Of a stretch of 64,000 bases of DNA, positions 60,087-64,000 are shown in pieces; position 1 is the stretch's first letter, and the number at the start of each line of letters is the position of its first letter. The stretch comes from Jingweiarchaeum tengchongense. GTDB lineage: Archaea; Nanobdellota; Nanobdellia; Jingweiarchaeales; Jingweiarchaeaceae. The stretch spans positions 5,776 to 69,775 of the forward strand of contig JAVZDD010000005.1 in the NCBI GenBank assembly GCA_038874075.1, read 5' to 3'. Below the pieces are notes generated by a model that made no database searches, was not told the origin of the DNA, and saw only the letters and a program-made list of their open reading frames with translations. A program made the translations under genes and the position numbers.

Positions 60087-61868
60087 TTGACAAAGAGAGC
60101 TCCGATACTTGTTATATTGGGTCATGCAGATGTCGGAAAGACGAGTTTATTAGATGCAATTAGGAATACTTCTATCGCTTACAAGGAAATGGGTGGACTC
60201 ACGCAAACAATAGGTGCAACAGAAGTACCTGTTGACGTTATAAAAAAAATATGTGGTGAAAAACTAATAAGAAAATTTAATGTTAAATTGACGATTCCAG
60301 GTCTATTGTTCATAGATACACCAGGACATGAGGTATTCACGAATTTAAGGAAAAGGGGAGGAAGCATCGCTGATCTTGCTATCCTTGCAATTGACATAAA
60401 GGAAGGGGTACAAGCGCAGACAATTGAATCTTTGGAGATATTAAAGCACTTTAAAACTGGCTTTGTAATTGCATTGACCAAGATTGATATTGTACCTGGT
60501 TGGGTGAACCAAAAAACAACTTGCTTCCTTGAAAGCATAGAGAAACAAAGTGATGCTGTTAAAAATGAGATTGATAAGAAAGTCTATGAAATTGCCATTA
60601 AATTGAGTGAATTTGGATTTGATTGCGAAAGGTTTGATAGGGTCACAGATTTCACGAGACAGGTAGCAATCATTCCTGTCTCAGCAGTAACGAATGAAGG
60701 GATTGCGGATTTACTTATCTTTGTCTCTGGACTTGCTCAAAAATACCTTGAAAAAAAACTCGAGATAGAAGTTCATGGAAAAGGAAGGGGTTGCGTGCTA
60801 GAAGTAAAGGAGGAGAAGGGTGTTGGTAAGACAATGGATGTGATCTTATACGATGGAAAAATAAAGGAGGGAGATACGATCGTAATCGCTGGAATAAAAG
60901 ATGCGATTGTTACGAAAGTAAGAGCACTATTGAAACCTAGGCCATTGGAGGAGATAAGAGAGGGGTTCGCCAGATTCGAGAGTGTGAAAGAAGTAAATGC
61001 CGCGGCTGGTGTAAAGATACTTGCTACTAGTTTGGAAAATGTGATAGCTGGAATGCCTATGGTTGTTTGTGATGAAAAGGAGATAGAAAAAGTGAAGAGG
61101 GAAGTACAGGCAGATGTTTATGATGTGATTTCTGGCTTGGATACTGAAGGTGTGATTGTCAAAGCGGATACGTTGGGAAGCTTAGAAGCACTGATTGGAA
61201 TCATAAGGAAGAATGGATTAAAGGTGAGAAAAGCAGAGATTGGTGATGTGAATAAGTTAGATGCAACCGAAGCATTTGAGATCGGTAAAAAGGATCCTTA
61301 TTTAGGTGTGATATTCGCTTTCAATGTTAAAATATCACCAGAGGCAAGTTCTGTGATAAGGGACCATAAAGTCAAGGTTTTCACGGGTAATGTGATTTAT
61401 AATCTAATACAAGAATATGAAAAATGGAAAAAAGAAACAATGGAACAAAAGAAGATTGAGGAAATGGCTAAGTTAACGTTACCTTGTAAGATTAGATTTT
61501 TACCTGGATTTGTTTTCAGACAATCAAAACCCGCAATAATTGGTGTTGAAGTAATTGCTGGAAATTTGTATAGTGGAATTGGAATAATGAACGAGAATGG
61601 GAAGAGTGTTGGAAAGATAAAGGAGATACAAGATCAGGGTAAGACGATAAAATCTGCTTGTGCTGGAATGAAGGTGGCCGTGTCGATTGAGGGTGCATTT
61701 GTGAATAGGACGATAAAAGAAGGTGAAATATTTTATCCTGATATGAGTGAGGAAGATTTTAAACTGTTGAATAGCAAGTTTAAACAGGAATTGAGCAATG
61801 AAGATAAAAATATTCTAGATGAAATTGTGAAAATAAAGAGAAAAGGAAATCCACTTTGGGGTTTATGA
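60087..61868 (+). CDS. infB: Translation initiation factor aIF5B
   Basis: The GTPase that joins ribosomal subunits. Motif G1 reads GHADVGKT (residues 12-19), an atypical form of GHVDHGKT; G3 is DTPGHE, G4 is TKID. Domains II-IV follow, with a long helix before the C-terminal domain. Length 593 fits archaeal aIF5B. TTG 60087 is taken as start because AAGGTAG precedes it and no in-frame ATG fits. Confidence 0.95.
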   Translation: MTKRAPILVILGHADVGKTSLLDAIRNTSIAYKEMGGLTQTIGATEVPVDVIKKICGEKLIRKFNVKLTIPGLLFIDTPGHEVFTNLRKRGGSIADLAILAIDIKEGVQAQTIESLEILKHFKTGFVIALTKIDIVPGWVNQKTTCFLESIEKQSDAVKNEIDKKVYEIAIKLSEFGFDCERFDRVTDFTRQVAIIPVSAVTNEGIADLLIFVSGLAQKYLEKKLEIEVHGKGRGCVLEVKEEKGVGKTMDVILYDGKIKEGDTIVIAGIKDAIVTKVRALLKPRPLEEIREGFARFESVKEVNAAAGVKILATSLENVIAGMPMVVCDEKEIEKVKREVQADVYDVISGLDTEGVIVKADTLGSLEALIGIIRKNGLKVRKAEIGDVNKLDATEAFEIGKKDPYLGVIFAFNVKISPEASSVIRDHKVKVFTGNVIYNLIQEYEKWKKETMEQKKIEEMAKLTLPCKIRFLPGFVFRQSKPAIIGVEVIAGNLYSGIGIMNENGKSVGKIKEIQDQGKTIKSACAGMKVAVSIEGAFVNRTIKEGEIFYPDMSEEDFKLLNSKFKQELSNEDKNILDEIVKIKRKGNPLWGL

Positions 61869-61930
61869 TAAAGTTTTTGAAGAATGCAAATTTTTATAAA
61901 TGTAATTTCTTTAAATAATGGAGTGATAAA

Positions 61931-62332
61931 ATGAAAATTGTAATCTCGGATCCAAAGAGCGGTAAAAGCTTCCAGCGAGAACTAAGCAAGGAAGAAGAGG
62001 AAAAGCTATACGGTAAAAAGATAGGTGAAATTGTGAAGGGTGAAGTTCTCAATTTGCCTGGTTATGAATTGCAAATTACCGGTGGCAGTGATAAAAGTGG
62101 GTTTCCAATGCGCAGTGATGTGCACGGAAGTAGAAAGGTCAAGGTACTCTTGAGTTCTCCTCCTGGTTTCAAACCAAGAAAGAAGGGTGAAAGGAGAAGG
62201 AAGAGTGTAAGGGGGAATGTCGTTTCAGCTGAGATTGTGCAATTGAATACAAAAGTTGTGAAGGAAGGGGAAAAAAAGTTGGATGAAATTTTCGTAAAGA
62301 AGGAGGGTGAGGGAGTTCAGAAAGAGGAGTAA
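61931..62332 (+). CDS. rps6e: Ribosomal protein S6e
   Basis: A 133-residue 30S protein: MKIVISDPKSGKSFQREL at the start and GGSDKSGFPMRSDVHGSRKV, the S6e signature. Its C-terminal tail is short, without the eukaryotic phosphorylation cluster. A TTTATAAATG box and GGAGTGAT precede ATG 61931. It ends within the aIF2 gamma upstream region. Confidence 0.96.
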   Translation: MKIVISDPKSGKSFQRELSKEEEEKLYGKKIGEIVKGEVLNLPGYELQITGGSDKSGFPMRSDVHGSRKVKVLLSSPPGFKPRKKGERRRKSVRGNVVSAEIVQLNTKVVKEGEKKLDEIFVKKEGEGVQKEE

Positions 62333-62339
62333 AGAAAAA

Positions 62340-63620
62340 GTGGTGAAAAAGAAAGTAACAAAAAAAGAAAAAGTTGCTATTTCTAAGAAAGAGATCGAGA
62401 AAGATATTTCACAACCTGAGGTAAATATCGGTCTTGTTGGTCATATTGGTCATGGTAAAACAACAATCTGTTATGCGCTCACCGGTAAGCTTACATTAGA
62501 ACACAGCGAAGAATTGATGCGGGGAATAACGATTCGTTTGGGATATGCTGATGCGATCATAAGGAAGTGTGAAAGTTGTGACACATACACAACAAAAGAG
62601 AGTTGTCCAAATTGTGGAAATAAAACAGCTGTGCTGAGGAAAATTTCTTTTGTCGATGCACCTGGTCATGAAACATTAATGGCAACGATGCTTACCGGCT
62701 CTAGTATCATAAACGGTGCAATACTTGTAATAGCAGCAGATGAGCCATGCCCACAGCCTCAGACAAAGGAGCATTTAATGGCATTAGAAATCTGCGGAAT
62801 TAAGAACATCATAATCGTTCAAAATAAGGTTGATTTGGTGGGTAAAGAGGCTGCAATTGAACATTATAAACAAATTAAAGATTTCGTTAAAGGTACGATC
62901 GCTGAGAATGCAGTAATTATCCCGATGTGTGCGCAAGCAAATGTGAATGTAGATTTGCTGATCAGGGCAATACAAGAATTCATACCAACACCAAAAATAG
63001 ATACGTCAAAAGAACCAATCATGCTTGTGGCTAGAAGTTTTGATGTTAATCCTCCTGGTACTGATCCATCAAAACTTGTTGGTGGTGTTCTTGGTGGAAT
63101 TCTGAAACAAGGAGAATTAAAGGTTGGAGATAAGATCGAAATAAGACCGGGTATTAAAATTGTAAAACAGAATAAGGAAGCTTGGGAACCTTTAATTACA
63201 GAAATCACAAGTCTAAGTACTGGTGATACTTTCATTCAAAGAGCAATTCCTGGCGGTAATATTGGAGTTGCTACAAAATTGGATCCATTTTTGACAAAGG
63301 CAGATTCACTTGCTGGATCAGTAATCGGAAAACCAGGAGCAATGCCTCCTGTTTTCTCAAACCTAAAATTAGAAGTCCATCTTTTAAAAAGAGTTGTCGG
63401 AACAAAAGAAGAGCTTGAAATAAAACCATTAAGTATAAACGAAATTCTCATGATAAATGCATGGACAGCGAAAACGGTTGGAACAATTACAAAAATAAAA
63501 GGAGAGGAAATTGAACTTGTTTTAAAGATACCAGTATGTATTTTTCCTGGAGAGAAAGTGGTGATATCAAGGAGAATAGAAAATCATTGGCGCTTGGTTG
63601 GATATGGTATTGTAAAGTAA
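62340..63620 (+). CDS. eif2g: Translation initiation factor aIF2 gamma
   Basis: The GTPase core of aIF2, carrying Met-tRNAi. P-loop GHIGHGKT (residues 34-41) replaces the usual GHVDHGKT; DAPGHE and NKVD are normal. A zinc knuckle CESC...CPNC lies in the switch 2-side loop, as in the family. GTG 62340 follows GAGGAG by ten bases; GTG 62307 would overlap rps6e and lacks spacing to its Shine-Dalgarno. Length 426. Confidence 0.95.
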   Translation: MVKKKVTKKEKVAISKKEIEKDISQPEVNIGLVGHIGHGKTTICYALTGKLTLEHSEELMRGITIRLGYADAIIRKCESCDTYTTKESCPNCGNKTAVLRKISFVDAPGHETLMATMLTGSSIINGAILVIAADEPCPQPQTKEHLMALEICGIKNIIIVQNKVDLVGKEAAIEHYKQIKDFVKGTIAENAVIIPMCAQANVNVDLLIRAIQEFIPTPKIDTSKEPIMLVARSFDVNPPGTDPSKLVGGVLGGILKQGELKVGDKIEIRPGIKIVKQNKEAWEPLITEITSLSTGDTFIQRAIPGGNIGVATKLDPFLTKADSLAGSVIGKPGAMPPVFSNLKLEVHLLKRVVGTKEELEIKPLSINEILMINAWTAKTVGTITKIKGEEIELVLKIPVCIFPGEKVVISRRIENHWRLVGYGIVK

Positions 63621-63622
63621 CA

Positions 63623-64000
63623 TTAGACCCTCTCAACCAATATCTCCAACTTACCTTCCCTGAGCCCATCATTCCTTATCTTAAACTTGTACAATCCCTG
63701 TGGTAATACCAATTTGTTACCTGTCAGGTTCAAGTTGGTTCCACTTACATCGAATATCAACTTTATCTCCAATTCATCCTTTATCCTGTATCCAAAGCTC
63801 GGATTAACTAATGTGAAGAATGTACCGCTCTTGATCAATTCATATCTACTAACAGCATCGTTCTTCCTGGCTCTTGAGAAAACAACAATGAATCCATTAT
63901 CCTTGTAATCCTCCATCAGAGATAAGTTATAATGACCCATTGCATAGTTGAAGCTGCAATACTGCACATCTGCCTTTCTTGAATGGTCCAGGAATATACC
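63623..64000 (-). CDS. Uncharacterised protein, C-terminal part
   Basis: The frame is open to the end of the window, so the 5' end is missing; 125 residues remain. The final part is beta-rich (LIFDVSGTNLNLTGNKLVLP, YKFKIRNDGLREGKLEILVE), resembling an Ig-like or surface-protein domain. Nothing identifies it. It ends two bases from aIF2 gamma, convergently. Confidence 0.55.
   Translation of the reverse strand, partial: GIFLDHSRKADVQYCSFNYAMGHYNLSLMEDYKDNGFIVVFSRARKNDAVSRYELIKSGTFFTLVNPSFGYRIKDELEIKLIFDVSGTNLNLTGNKLVLPQGLYKFKIRNDGLREGKLEILVERV

Noticed and set aside
1..64000. Transposons, prophage or integrated plasmid
   Set aside because: No transposase, integrase, phage structural gene or composition break was seen.

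Overview
The window is AT-rich archaeal chromosome, almost entirely coding, with gaps usually under 150 bases and no mobile element, CRISPR array or integrase recognised. The archaeal assignment rests on the gene set: TFE, RpoK, Rrp4/Rrp41/Rrp42, Pelota, GatD/GatE, class I LysRS, archaeosine transglycosylase, TYW3, aIF5B, aIF2 gamma, ribosomal proteins L7Ae/S28e/L24e/L40e/S6e, archaeal AdkA, a proteasome alpha subunit, and an intron-containing tRNA-Tyr. FtsZ, GatDE and TFE fit a euryarchaeal or DPANN-type lineage; I cannot place it more finely. Several genes appear leaderless, with a TATA box 26-28 bases upstream of the start codon. Others, mostly inside operons, use Shine-Dalgarno-like GGTGAT or GGAGG sites.

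Layout. 1-5.4 kb: a partial kinase, archaemetzincin-like protease, adenylate kinase, cupin, small unknowns and tRNAs Pro, Tyr (with intron) and Asp. 5.4-20.5 kb: CTP synthase, FtsZ with a hairpin terminator, a VIT1-like transporter, an Lrp regulator divergent from glutamine synthetase, gatD-unknown-gatE, two methyltransferases plus a Nudix protein, AlaX-L and AsnRS. 20.5-25.4 kb: membrane-anchored winged helix, Pelota, an HTH/S-layer-like/EF-hand protein, AbrB-PhoU, and a ribbon-helix-helix/GcvH-like fusion without the lipoyl lysine. 25.4-31 kb: glmS, phosphohexomutase and a GlmU-like enzyme (UDP-GlcNAc pathway) and an amino acid permease. 31-37.2 kb: tRNA-Glu, a two-repeat membrane protein, a MoaD-like ubiquitin fold protein, TFE, an S2P protease, L40e and a secreted transglutaminase.

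37.3-46 kb is one long plus-strand operon: RNase P subunits Rpp30 and Pop5, proteasome alpha, SBDS, Rrp4, Rrp41, FAU-1, Rrp42, RpoK, enolase, S2 and MEMO. It joins two operons usually separate in archaea and puts an RNase E/G-like RNA-binding protein inside the exosome cluster. 46-50.5 kb is a tRNA-modification island: TYW3, DUF192, TgtA, a DUF504/MJ1316 protein, the thiolase NcsA and a Trm9-like methyltransferase, followed by RNase J. 52-56.5 kb: class I LysRS, PRPP synthetase with a four-cysteine insertion, and GluRS. 56.5-58.6 kb: two YkgJ-type zinc-cluster proteins around a metallophosphoesterase. 58.6-63.6 kb is the conserved translation operon L7Ae-S28e-L24e-Ndk-aIF5B-S6e-aIF2 gamma. A partial unknown gene ends the window.

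The genes are mainly informational and central-metabolic. The most unusual items are the RHH-GcvH-like fusion, the cysteine-rich insertion in PRPP synthetase, FAU-1 in the exosome operon, DUF504 between ncsA and tgtA, and an uncharacterised gene between gatD and gatE.
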